Positions 1 through 6,428 of a stretch of 16,408 bases of DNA are shown here, piece after piece. This stretch comes from Bacteroidota bacterium (lineage in GTDB: Bacteria > Bacteroidota > Bacteroidia > Chitinophagales > Chitinophagaceae). Location: the NCBI GenBank assembly GCA_028877005.1, contig JAGWPI010000342.1, positions 1 through 16,408 of the forward strand. The letters are read 5' to 3'. Both the position numbers and the translations under genes were made by a program. Below the pieces are notes generated by a model. The model was not told the origin of the DNA, did no database searches, and saw nothing but the letters and a program-made list of their open reading frames with translations. The stretch's first letter is position 1, and every line of letters begins with the position of its first letter.

Positions 1-2
1 AA

Positions 3-971
3 ATTGCCAAAGAACGCGATTGGAATAAAAAATTAGAGGAAATAGTAGAAAAGGCTCCGGAATGGGATATTGGTTTTATTGTTGGTGTTCCTGCATGGAT
101 TCAAATGTGCATGGAAATGATTATTAAAAAATACCAATTAAACAATATCCATGAAATGTGGCCCAATTTGGCCTTTTTTGTTCATGGTGGCGTAAGTTTT
201 GAACCTTATAAAAAAGGATTTGAAAAATTATTGGGCAAACCTATTACCTATATTGAAACCTATTTGGCTAGTGAAGGGTTTATTGCTTATCAAGATCGAC
301 AGCACGCAAAGGGTATGCGCTTGGTTACCAACGAACATATATTTTTTGAATTTGTACCTTTTAATGATACTAATTTTGACAGCAACGGCGATATGTTACA
401 AAACCCCGAAACACTCATGATACATGAAGTAGAAGAGGGTAAAGAATATGCATTATTAATTAGTACCAATGCCGGCACATGGCGTTACTTAATTGGCGAT
501 ACCATCAAATTTGTAGATAAAAAACGTTGTGAAATTATTATTACCGGCAGAACCAAACATTTTTTAAGTTTAGTTGGCGAACACCTGAGTGTAGATAATA
601 TGAACAAAGCTATTCAATTAGCTTCCGAACAATTAAACATCAGCATTCCGGAATTTACAGTAGCAGGTATTCCTTACCAAGGCTTTTTTGCCCATCATTG
701 GTATATTGCCTGCAATGAAGCGGTTGATGCTCAGACGTTAAAGCAGTGTATTGATGAAAACCTAAAAGCTTTAAATGACGATTATGCTGTTGAACGCAAA
801 AGCGCACTAAAAGAAGTATTTGTGGATATTTTAAGTGAACAACAGTTCCTAGATTTTATGCAACTAAAAGGTAAAATAGGCGGACAGCACAAATTTCCCA
901 GAGTATTAAAAGGGAATATGTTAAAAGATTGGCAGGAGTTTCTACAAGCACAAATAGCACATAGCAAATAA
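3..971 (+). CDS. GH3 auxin-responsive promoter family protein (5' partial)
   Basis: This is the C-terminal 322 residues of a GH3-family enzyme, a branch of the adenylate-forming (ANL) superfamily. Members activate a carboxylic acid with ATP and join it to an amine, often an amino acid. The frame is open from base 3, upstream of the first internal ATGs (105, 111), so the gene begins outside the window. Visible family marks are the 'SEGF' segment (about bases 270-285), the 'WRYLIGD' adenylate-binding-like segment (about 480-500) and 'TGRTKHFLSLVGEHLS' (about 544-591), the hinge leading into the small C-terminal domain. Full-length bacterial GH3 proteins are about 500 residues, so roughly 180 are missing. 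The substrate cannot be read from sequence. The LysE-type exporter gene starts 27 bases downstream on the same strand. Family assignment is firm; the acid and amine used are unknown. Confidence 0.88.
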   Translation: MAKERDWNKKLEEIVEKAPEWDIGFIVGVPAWIQMCMEMIIKKYQLNNIHEMWPNLAFFVHGGVSFEPYKKGFEKLLGKPITYIETYLASEGFIAYQDRQHAKGMRLVTNEHIFFEFVPFNDTNFDSNGDMLQNPETLMIHEVEEGKEYALLISTNAGTWRYLIGDTIKFVDKKRCEIIITGRTKHFLSLVGEHLSVDNMNKAIQLASEQLNISIPEFTVAGIPYQGFFAHHWYIACNEAVDAQTLKQCIDENLKALNDDYAVERKSALKEVFVDILSEQQFLDFMQLKGKIGGQHKFPRVLKGNMLKDWQEFLQAQIAHSK

Positions 972-998
972 AGTTATCTTAGTAGCCAGTTTTAGCAT

Positions 999-1631
999 AT
1001 GATTGCACCATTTTTAAAAGGACTGGTTTTGGGAATTATGCTGGCAATATCAGTTGGTCCGGTAATTTTTTCCATCATCAAACAAAGTATTAACAACGGA
1101 CACAAAGGTGGTTTTACTTTTGTTGCAGGCGTTAGTGCCAGCGATATTACACTCGTTTTAATTAGTCAAATATTTACAGAATTATTTCGCTATCTCTTAG
1201 ATTTTAAGAAAGAAATTGGGATTGGTGGTAGCATTTTGTTAATTGCAATTGGCATTTTTGTGCTATTCTTCAAAAAAGTAAAAATAAATGAAGACGGAAG
1301 CCAAATAATTGCCATGCGTAAAAGCGACTATTTTAAAACTTTTTTTTCCGGGTATTTTATGAACACTCTTAACCCGGGTGTAATTGGCTTTTGGTTAGTA
1401 ATTGCCACCTCTGTAGTAGACCTTTCCCGAACTTATCGTATTATTATGTTTAGTACCTGCTTATTATTTGTGCTAAGCACTGATATTGCTAAAGTTTTAT
1501 TAGCCGGTAAACTTCGCCAAAAATTAACCCCTCACAATATTCATCTCATTAATAAAATATCCGGACTAATTTTAATTGGTTTTGGGCTTGCTTTAATTTG
1601 GGGCACTTTGGAATTTAGCCATCGCTTTTAA
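999..1631 (+). CDS. LysE/RhtB family amino-acid-type exporter
   Basis: A 210-residue inner-membrane protein of the LysE/RhtB translocator family, whose characterised members export amino acids or related small metabolites using the proton gradient. The N-terminus (MIAPFLKGLVLGIML) runs into the family's 'SVGPV' motif and the 'NNGHKGGF...G' segment. A hydrophobic helix follows, then a polar stretch around residues 90-110 (KKVKINEDG), then the 'NTLNPGVIGFW' repeat of the GPV half and two further C-terminal helices. The size and about six hydrophobic segments fit the family. The ATG at 999 is the natural start. It lies 27 bases after the GH3 gene and 47 bases before the next ORF, so co-transcription is likely. 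The exported substrate is unknown. The position beside an acyl-amide synthetase suggests, as inference only, that it could move the product or an amino-acid substrate. Confidence 0.88.
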   Translation: MIAPFLKGLVLGIMLAISVGPVIFSIIKQSINNGHKGGFTFVAGVSASDITLVLISQIFTELFRYLLDFKKEIGIGGSILLIAIGIFVLFFKKVKINEDGSQIIAMRKSDYFKTFFSGYFMNTLNPGVIGFWLVIATSVVDLSRTYRIIMFSTCLLFVLSTDIAKVLLAGKLRQKLTPHNIHLINKISGLILIGFGLALIWGTLEFSHRF

Positions 1632-1678
1632 CCAAAATTTAGTTGCCCAATTCTTTTTCTAGAATTAACTTCCCAATA

Positions 1679-2227
1679 ATGAAATATATTTTTCTGCTTA
1701 TTATATGCATCAATAGCTTTCCGTTATTTAGCCAAAACGACTTTGTTTTACTGAAAAAAAATGGTTACACAATTGATAGATTTTACAATGGTAAGCCCAT
1801 TACCGTTTATACAAAAAACCAAAATACCTATTCGGGCTTTGTGTTTTTTTGTAGGAATGATAGTATCATCATTCATCTGGGTTATATGGGCTTAAAACCA
1901 ACCACATTTGGCAGCACAATTGATAGTGTTTTCATGGGTTTTGTTACCATTGCCATTAAAGATATTGCCATTGTTCCGGCAAAAAGAATGACAGCAGCAG
2001 ATGTAGGCAACCTCCTTTTTAAAGCCGGATTTATTATTGGTGGCATTGCTATTGTTAACCAATTCAATATTCCTGTACCCACCATTTATTTGGCACAGTT
2101 TGCTTCTGCATTAGCCATTAATTTTGCTACTAACTATGTGCAACCTTTTAAAAACAAACATCCCCCTGGTTATAAAATAGGAAAAAAATTTACACTGGAA
2201 TATATTCATCTACCTCCGGCAAAATAG
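1679..2227 (+). CDS. Exported protein of unknown function, 182 aa
   Basis: I do not recognise a named family. The open frame starts at a TTG (1643), but the ATG at 1679 gives a clean signal peptide (MKYIFLLIICINSFPLFSQ), so I start there. After the signal comes a mostly beta-type segment with 'GKPITVYTKNQNTYSGFV' and 'NDSIIIH', which reads like a small barrel or Sm/SH3-like fold. Next is 'IAIKDIAIVPAKR', then two hydrophobic stretches (about residues 117-130 and 137-152) and a charged tail. The product is therefore probably periplasmic or membrane-anchored. It lies 47 bases after the LysE gene and 12 bases before mtgA on the same strand, so it may share their transcript and act in the envelope. 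The envelope role is inferred from export and context only. Confidence 0.7.
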   Translation: MKYIFLLIICINSFPLFSQNDFVLLKKNGYTIDRFYNGKPITVYTKNQNTYSGFVFFCRNDSIIIHLGYMGLKPTTFGSTIDSVFMGFVTIAIKDIAIVPAKRMTAADVGNLLFKAGFIIGGIAIVNQFNIPVPTIYLAQFASALAINFATNYVQPFKNKHPPGYKIGKKFTLEYIHLPPAK

Positions 2228-2236
2228 TATCTTGCC
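2228..2236 (+). promoter_or_regulatory. Candidate Bacteroidota -7 box before mtgA
   Basis: TATCTTGCC ends three bases before the mtgA ATG. It resembles the Bacteroidota -7 element TAnnTTTG with one change. The identical nonamer precedes osmC. No good -33 TTG lies at the usual 17-23 base spacing. If it is active, the transcript would have almost no leader. Confidence 0.35.
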
Positions 2237-2239
2237 GTT

Positions 2240-2953
2240 ATGGCTGCAAACACTTTATTTTCTTCTTTTTGGAAATGGACCAAACGAGTGGTCTTGTTTT
2301 TATTTATATCCTCGCTATTATATGTAGTAGCCTGCAAATGGATAATGCCACCCATTACCCTTACACAGTTAAGCAATGCCTTTCATTATGGCTTAAAGCG
2401 CCATTATGTTTCATGGAAAAATATAAGCTACAATGCCAAACTGGCTGCTATTGCCAGTGAAGACCAATCGTTTGCCGACCATAATGGCTTTGATTGGGAT
2501 GCCATTCAAAAAAGTTTACATCCTAAAAAGAAAAAGAAAACTCGAATTCCATTAGGCGGTGCAGCCAGCACCATTTCGCAACAAACCGCCAAAAATGTTT
2601 TTTTATGGCAGGGAACCGGCTTTTCTAAATACCTACGTAAAGGTTTAGAATTTTATTTTACATTTTTAATAGAAAAAATTTGGGGTAAGCAACGCATTTT
2701 AGCGGTTTATTTAAATACCATTGAAATGGGGCCCGGAATTTTTGGAGTTGATGCTGCCGCAGAACAATACTTTCATAAACCTGCAAAAGATTTAAGCAGA
2801 GCAGAAGCGGCCATGATTATTGCTTGCCTTCCCAATCCAAAAAAATTTACCGTTGTGCCCATGAGCGGAAGAGTGGCTTGGCGTTATCCGCAAATAGTAC
2901 AACAAATGCACAACATTGAAGATGATGAAGATATTCAAAAAATTATAAAATAA
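2240..2953 (+). CDS. mtgA: Monofunctional peptidoglycan glycosyltransferase (GT51)
   Basis: A 237-residue GT51 enzyme that polymerises lipid II into glycan strands at the outer face of the inner membrane. One N-terminal membrane helix (about residues 16-32) anchors it, and no transpeptidase domain follows, so this is the stand-alone MtgA type. Catalytic motifs appear in order: 'SEDQSFADHNGFD' with the catalytic Glu74; 'ASTISQQTAKN' (109-119); 'RKGLE' with Glu137; 'ILAVYLNTIEMGPGIFG' (153-169) followed by the AAA..YF helix; and 'LSRAEAA'. A lysine run (96-100, KKKKK) sits between the first two motifs. Length is normal for the family. The ATG at 2240 lies 12 bases after the preceding ORF, so the gene may be in that operon, served by the box at 2228, or both. 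It ends 37 bases from the convergent kinase gene. Confidence 0.94.
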   Translation: MAANTLFSSFWKWTKRVVLFLFISSLLYVVACKWIMPPITLTQLSNAFHYGLKRHYVSWKNISYNAKLAAIASEDQSFADHNGFDWDAIQKSLHPKKKKKTRIPLGGAASTISQQTAKNVFLWQGTGFSKYLRKGLEFYFTFLIEKIWGKQRILAVYLNTIEMGPGIFGVDAAAEQYFHKPAKDLSRAEAAMIIACLPNPKKFTVVPMSGRVAWRYPQIVQQMHNIEDDEDIQKIIK

Positions 2954-2990
2954 TCAATCAGCACTTTCCTTGCATTTGTAGGTGTTACCA

Positions 2991-3539
2991 TTATAAAATA
3001 GATGTTACTACCCTAATGGCTTGTTCCGTTCTTTCAGCATAGTTGCCGGAAATAATTTGCCAGGGGGTTGACTGATGCATGAGTATATCTTTATAAATAG
3101 CAAATAATTCAACCCGTGGTCCTTCATCCGGATACTCACGCAAATTATCCTTTACCCAAGGCACATCCACATTGCACAACAAATACATATCATATTGGCG
3201 AGTGGCTATAGCTTCCAATATAAAAGGACTACATTTTCCAAATACATACTCACTCCATACCTTCATAACATACATATCCGTATCTATAAACAAACATTGG
3301 GCGGTCGGCTGTTCCTGCGCCAATTGTTGGGTAATACTATCTTCCTGCGCCAGTTGCCCTTTTGCAATCAGCTCTAAATCATCATAAACATAATTTTTAC
3401 CATGCATTTCTAAATAAGAACGTGCATATTCCGGAACCCACCGTGTATGAAAATGATTAGCCAAATGGTTACATAAAGTAGACTTTCCTGTACTTTCAGG
3501 GCCAATAATTACAATTTTTTTTATACTTTTTTGCTCCAA
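2991..3539 (-). CDS. NadR-type AAA ATPase, probable ribosylnicotinamide kinase
   Basis: A 182-residue P-loop protein matching the C-terminal kinase domain of NadR, which phosphorylates nicotinamide riboside to NMN in the cytoplasm. Motifs seen: Walker A 'GPESTGKST' (13-21); 'WVPEYAR' (34-40), equivalent to the 'WEYGRE' region of NadR; 'FIDTD' (84-88); and the lid 'DNLREYPDEGPR' (131-142). The NMN adenylyltransferase domain and the DNA-binding domain of enterobacterial NadR are absent, so only the kinase step is encoded here. The start is a TTG (3537-3539) overlapping the 3' end of tag by 19 bases. There is no in-frame ATG between the upstream stop and the P-loop, so the TTG start and translational coupling to tag are likely. 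It is the last gene of a cluster headed by the riboside importer pnuC, which strongly supports the riboside-kinase role. Confidence 0.87.
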   Translation of the reverse strand: MEQKSIKKIVIIGPESTGKSTLCNHLANHFHTRWVPEYARSYLEMHGKNYVYDDLELIAKGQLAQEDSITQQLAQEQPTAQCLFIDTDMYVMKVWSEYVFGKCSPFILEAIATRQYDMYLLCNVDVPWVKDNLREYPDEGPRVELFAIYKDILMHQSTPWQIISGNYAERTEQAIRVVTSIL

Positions 3540-4081
3540 GCAGGTTTTGATTTTAGTACTTGATTAAATATAATACAATCTTCGTCATGTGCCCCGGGTA
3601 AATAACCGATACTCATTAAAAACTCATTCACAATTTCACCTCCGGTAAACCGAAAATTTTTTTTAAATAACAGCAACCACTCTTGTTTTGTTTTAGGATG
3701 ATGATGCTGTAACCACTGTTTAAAAGAGCCATACTGCTCTTGTAATGCCATAATTACCTGGGCATTATAAATAGCGGCTTCTATTTTTAAACGATTTCTA
3801 ATAATGGCTGGTTCCTGCAATAAACGTTGCTTATCTTTTTCCCCATAATTTGCTACTGTTACAATATTAAATTGATGGTAGGCTGCTCTAAAACCCGCTT
3901 CTTTCTTTAAAATAGTGGTCCAACTTAGGCCGGCCTGATTAATTTCCAACACCAACCGGCAAAACAATTCATCATCATTATCAATTGGAAAGCCATACAG
4001 ATTATCATGATAATGCTTATGTAACGCATACCCACTGGCGTTAATATCTCCACTTTGAATAAATTTACAATAGGGTAACAT
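3521..4081 (-). CDS. tag: DNA-3-methyladenine glycosylase I
   Basis: A 186-residue base-excision enzyme that removes 3-methyladenine from alkylated DNA. It aligns over its whole length with the Tag family: 'YHDNLYGFP' (24-32), 'LEINQAGLSWTTILKKE' (45-61) with Glu46 and Trp54, 'IIRNRLKIEAAIYNA', and 'FRFTGGEIVNEFLMSIGYL' towards the C-terminus. The zinc ligands of Escherichia coli Tag appear kept: Cys5, His25, His165 and Cys169, with the H-x3-C spacing preserved. The segment before 'FRFTGGE' is shorter than in E. coli Tag, lacking about 15-20 residues of the loop and helix that precede it. The gene starts one base after the pnuC stop codon and overlaps the kinase gene by 19 bases, so the three genes are almost certainly co-transcribed. 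No metabolic reason for the NAD-salvage neighbours is evident. Confidence 0.92.
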   Translation of the reverse strand: MLPYCKFIQSGDINASGYALHKHYHDNLYGFPIDNDDELFCRLVLEINQAGLSWTTILKKEAGFRAAYHQFNIVTVANYGEKDKQRLLQEPAIIRNRLKIEAAIYNAQVIMALQEQYGSFKQWLQHHHPKTKQEWLLLFKKNFRFTGGEIVNEFLMSIGYLPGAHDEDCIIFNQVLKSKPAWSKKV

Positions 4082-4082
4082 A

Positions 4083-4724
4083 TTATGCAGGTTGTTTTTT
4101 TTGGGCTTTGGCCATCCAGCTCATTAATCCCAGAATAGCTAAAACTAATAAAACAAGATACTGAAAACTGGTAAACACCAAGCCCTTATAAAAATTAAGT
4201 GGGATAGAGGCAACATTTGTAATAATCCACCACCACCAATTTTCTACTTTTTTCTTATTCATTAAATACATACCGGTAAAAGCAGCTGCGGAGGTAAACG
4301 CATCGGCTTGTGGTACCGTACTATCTGTAAAACGATGCAAAACCCAATACAATACCACCCAACAAACAACAAAAAAGCCTATACTTACCCATTGTTCATG
4401 CTTGCTATTATAGGTAATATGCAGTATTGTTTGGTGGTTTTTCTTTTTACTCCACATTATCCATCCTATTATACTCATTACGGTATAATAAAAGTTAACC
4501 GATGCATCGGCATATAAGCCATGTACCAAATACAGATAAATGTAAATAATGGTGCTAAGCATTCCCACAGGATATACTAAAATATTTTCCCTGCGGGAAA
4601 AAAAAACGCTGGCTATTCCACAAATAGTACCTATAAATTCTAAAAATGAGGTTTGCTGAATACCACTGATAAGTTGATGCCAAATTTCTGTTACATTCAC
4701 GAAATAGGGAATTATTGATGGCAT
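4083..4724 (-). CDS. pnuC: Nicotinamide riboside transporter PnuC
   Basis: A 213-residue inner-membrane protein of the PnuC family, which lets nicotinamide riboside enter the cell by facilitated diffusion; trapping depends on phosphorylation inside. Recognisable parts are the N-terminal 'LEFIGTICGIASVFFSRRENILVYPVG' region, 'IYIYLYLVHGLYADASVNFYY', and the C-terminal 'NKKKVENWWWWIITN...IPLNFYKGL' block that is typical of the family. About seven hydrophobic helices can be traced. I use the ATG at 4724; a TTG directly before it (4727) extends the frame by one residue. A -7-like box (TATCTTTG) abuts this ATG, so a GTG at 4700 that would start at 'MNVTEIW' is also possible. It is the first gene of pnuC-tag-kinase. 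Confidence 0.92.
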   Translation of the reverse strand: MPSIIPYFVNVTEIWHQLISGIQQTSFLEFIGTICGIASVFFSRRENILVYPVGMLSTIIYIYLYLVHGLYADASVNFYYTVMSIIGWIMWSKKKNHQTILHITYNSKHEQWVSIGFFVVCWVVLYWVLHRFTDSTVPQADAFTSAAAFTGMYLMNKKKVENWWWWIITNVASIPLNFYKGLVFTSFQYLVLLVLAILGLMSWMAKAQKKQPA

Positions 4725-4732
4725 CAAAGATA
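4725..4732 (-). promoter_or_regulatory. Candidate -7 box abutting the pnuC start
   Basis: On the minus strand TATCTTTG is an exact match to TAnnTTTG and is followed immediately by the pnuC ATG. No TTG lies at 17-23 bases upstream. If it is the real -7 element, transcription would begin inside the currently chosen start region, which favours a downstream start codon or a leaderless mRNA. Confidence 0.35.
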
Positions 4733-4749
4733 ATGGCTTCTACATTTTG

Positions 4750-4758
4750 TATCTTGCC
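4750..4758 (+). promoter_or_regulatory. Candidate -7 box before osmC
   Basis: TATCTTGCC, identical to the box before mtgA, lies 21 bases upstream of the osmC ATG, leaving a leader of roughly 15 bases. It fits TAnnTTTG with one change. No convincing -33 element is seen. It lies close to the opposite-strand pnuC box, so the 55 bases between the two genes would hold both promoters. Confidence 0.4.
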
Positions 4759-4779
4759 TATTCAATAAATTATACTACT

Positions 4780-5190
4780 ATGATTCGGAATGCAACAGCT
4801 GTTTGGAATGGCTCCGGTAAAGACGGTAATGGCCATCTTTCTACACAAAGTACCGTGCTACAGCAACAACAATATTCCTACCATTCTCGTTTTGAAAATG
4901 GAGTAGGTACCAATCCGGAAGAATTAATTGCTGCCGCTCATGCCGGCTGCTTTACTATGAAACTAAGTTTTGTGTTAGGTGCCTCCGGTTTTACACCCGA
5001 TTTTTTGGAAACCAATTGTGCTATAACTTTAGAAGATGGCGTAATTAGCCACTCGCATTTAACAGTAAAGGGCAAAGTTCCCGGCATTTCAAAAGAACAA
5101 TTTGAAGCTGCTGTAAAAGATGCAGAGGTCAATTGCCCGGTATCTAAAGTATTGCATTTAACCATTAGTTCTGAAGCCACTTTATTGTAA
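4780..5190 (+). CDS. OsmC-family peroxiredoxin
   Basis: A 136-residue cytoplasmic protein of the OsmC subfamily, thiol peroxidases that reduce organic hydroperoxides. It follows E. coli OsmC closely: 'AVWNGSGKDGNG' near the N-terminus, 'SRFENGVGTNPEELIAAAHAGCF' with Arg37 and the peroxidatic Cys57, then 'GFTP', and 'NCPVSKVL' with the resolving Cys119. Both catalytic cysteines and the active-site arginine are present, so the enzyme should be active. The frame opens at a TTG (4747), but the ATG at 4780 puts the start where the family starts (MIRNATAVW), so I use it. It is divergent from pnuC, and its last nine bases overlap the 3' end of the DUF2891 gene on the other strand. Confidence 0.92.
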   Translation: MIRNATAVWNGSGKDGNGHLSTQSTVLQQQQYSYHSRFENGVGTNPEELIAAAHAGCFTMKLSFVLGASGFTPDFLETNCAITLEDGVISHSHLTVKGKVPGISKEQFEAAVKDAEVNCPVSKVLHLTISSEATLL

Positions 5191-6285
5191 TAAAGCATAT
5201 ACGGCAAAACTGGCTAACCAATGCTCACCACCATAACTACCTGAAGCAATGTGTGGTAAACTAGCATTAAGGTGGGCAATAGCCGAGCGTTGCAACATTT
5301 TTTTTCGTGTATCTGTATCGGGCAGTTGTCGGGCAATGCCCTGCATACACCAACTTCTGCTGAACGATAAACCATCTAAATGTACAATGGTTAAATCATT
5401 GCGATCTGACACAACAGGTAATACGGTTAAATGTTGTAAGCTTTTGCGGGTATAAAAATCATTGAACCACGCAATAAATTGCGTTTTTGGTATCACTCGG
5501 CGCATTAAATCGGCTTCTTCTAAAGATGGTGATAAAAAGTCTGTACCATCTGGCTCCCAAATAGCCGGTGCTTGCCTATCGTTCAAAAATAATTGCTTGG
5601 CAGCCTGCACTAATGCTGTTTCAAATTCATGGTTATGTGCGGTTCTGGCATAATCTAATGCCAAGGCCATACCAAAAGCAGTATTGGGGTGCACTCCGGT
5701 TCGGTTTGGATAAGTTTGTTTGGGTAAAAAGCGCATCCATAACTGCACAATGGTATCGCAAAGTGGTTGCAAGGTATTGCGCCAGTGTTGTGCATCCTCA
5801 TCCTGCCATTGTAATAAAGTATTTTGCAACTGTAGCAACCATGCCCAACCATAGGTTCGTTCAAAACTTTTTGATAGTGGTGCATTAAAATATGCAATCT
5901 CTTTTGCAATATGTTGGGGCGTAATATTTTCATTGAGCTTTTTTCTGATAATAGCTGCTTCGGGTAAATTTGGAAATTGCTTCAGCAATGCTACCAACAT
6001 CCAATGTCCGTGTACGGTACTGTGCCAATCAAAACAACCATAAAAAGCAGGATGCAGGTCTTTAGGCGTTTGCATTTGGTCGCTGTCATTCACTGCCACA
6101 TGGTTTATTTTATTGGGATATTCTTGTTGTATACACTTTAAGGGTAATGCCGCTAATAAGGCTGCTCCGTTTTGGGTTAATACAAAATGACTACTGTCTG
6201 CACTCAAATAAAATAAGCGACTACTTGTTTGTGCCGATAAACTAGTGGATGCCATGATGGCCATGAGGAAAATAAAGCGTTGCAT
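5182..6285 (-). CDS. Exported DUF2891 family protein
   Basis: A 367-residue protein of the DUF2891 family, which has no established function. A signal peptide (MQRFIFLMAIMASTSLSAQ) predicts export to the periplasm. Family hallmarks are 'HPAFYGCFDWHS' (78-89) and 'HGHW' (92-95), 'RTYGWAW' (143-149), 'HPNTAFGMALALDYAR' (199-213), 'WEPDGTDFLSPS' (243-254) followed by 'EEADLMRR', and 'HLDGLSFSRSWC' (302-313) with a closing 'GGEHWLASFAVYAL'. The repeating helical pattern with conserved Trp, His, Asp and Glu resembles alpha/alpha-barrel carbohydrate-active proteins. That is an impression from composition, not a shown relationship. The gene stands alone on this strand and converges on osmC with a 9-base overlap of coding ends. 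The ATG at 6285 gives the signal peptide directly and is well supported. Confidence 0.87.
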   Translation of the reverse strand: MQRFIFLMAIMASTSLSAQTSSRLFYLSADSSHFVLTQNGAALLAALPLKCIQQEYPNKINHVAVNDSDQMQTPKDLHPAFYGCFDWHSTVHGHWMLVALLKQFPNLPEAAIIRKKLNENITPQHIAKEIAYFNAPLSKSFERTYGWAWLLQLQNTLLQWQDEDAQHWRNTLQPLCDTIVQLWMRFLPKQTYPNRTGVHPNTAFGMALALDYARTAHNHEFETALVQAAKQLFLNDRQAPAIWEPDGTDFLSPSLEEADLMRRVIPKTQFIAWFNDFYTRKSLQHLTVLPVVSDRNDLTIVHLDGLSFSRSWCMQGIARQLPDTDTRKKMLQRSAIAHLNASLPHIASGSYGGEHWLASFAVYALLQ

Positions 6286-6428
6286 TTTTTAAGTACAATT
6301 TACCACCTAATTATTTTGAAAACTTACAAATTTCTTAGTAAAGAAAAAAGTTCCGCAACTTATGCTATATTGAAGGGGAATTTTACATGAATTAGTTGCC
6401 TATTTTTACCTTTACAAACACATTTCAA

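Noticed and set aside
2991..3539. Full NadR with NMN adenylyltransferase activity
   Set aside because: The protein begins at the P-loop kinase domain; no nucleotidyltransferase (HxGH) motif exists in it or in the adjoining frame.
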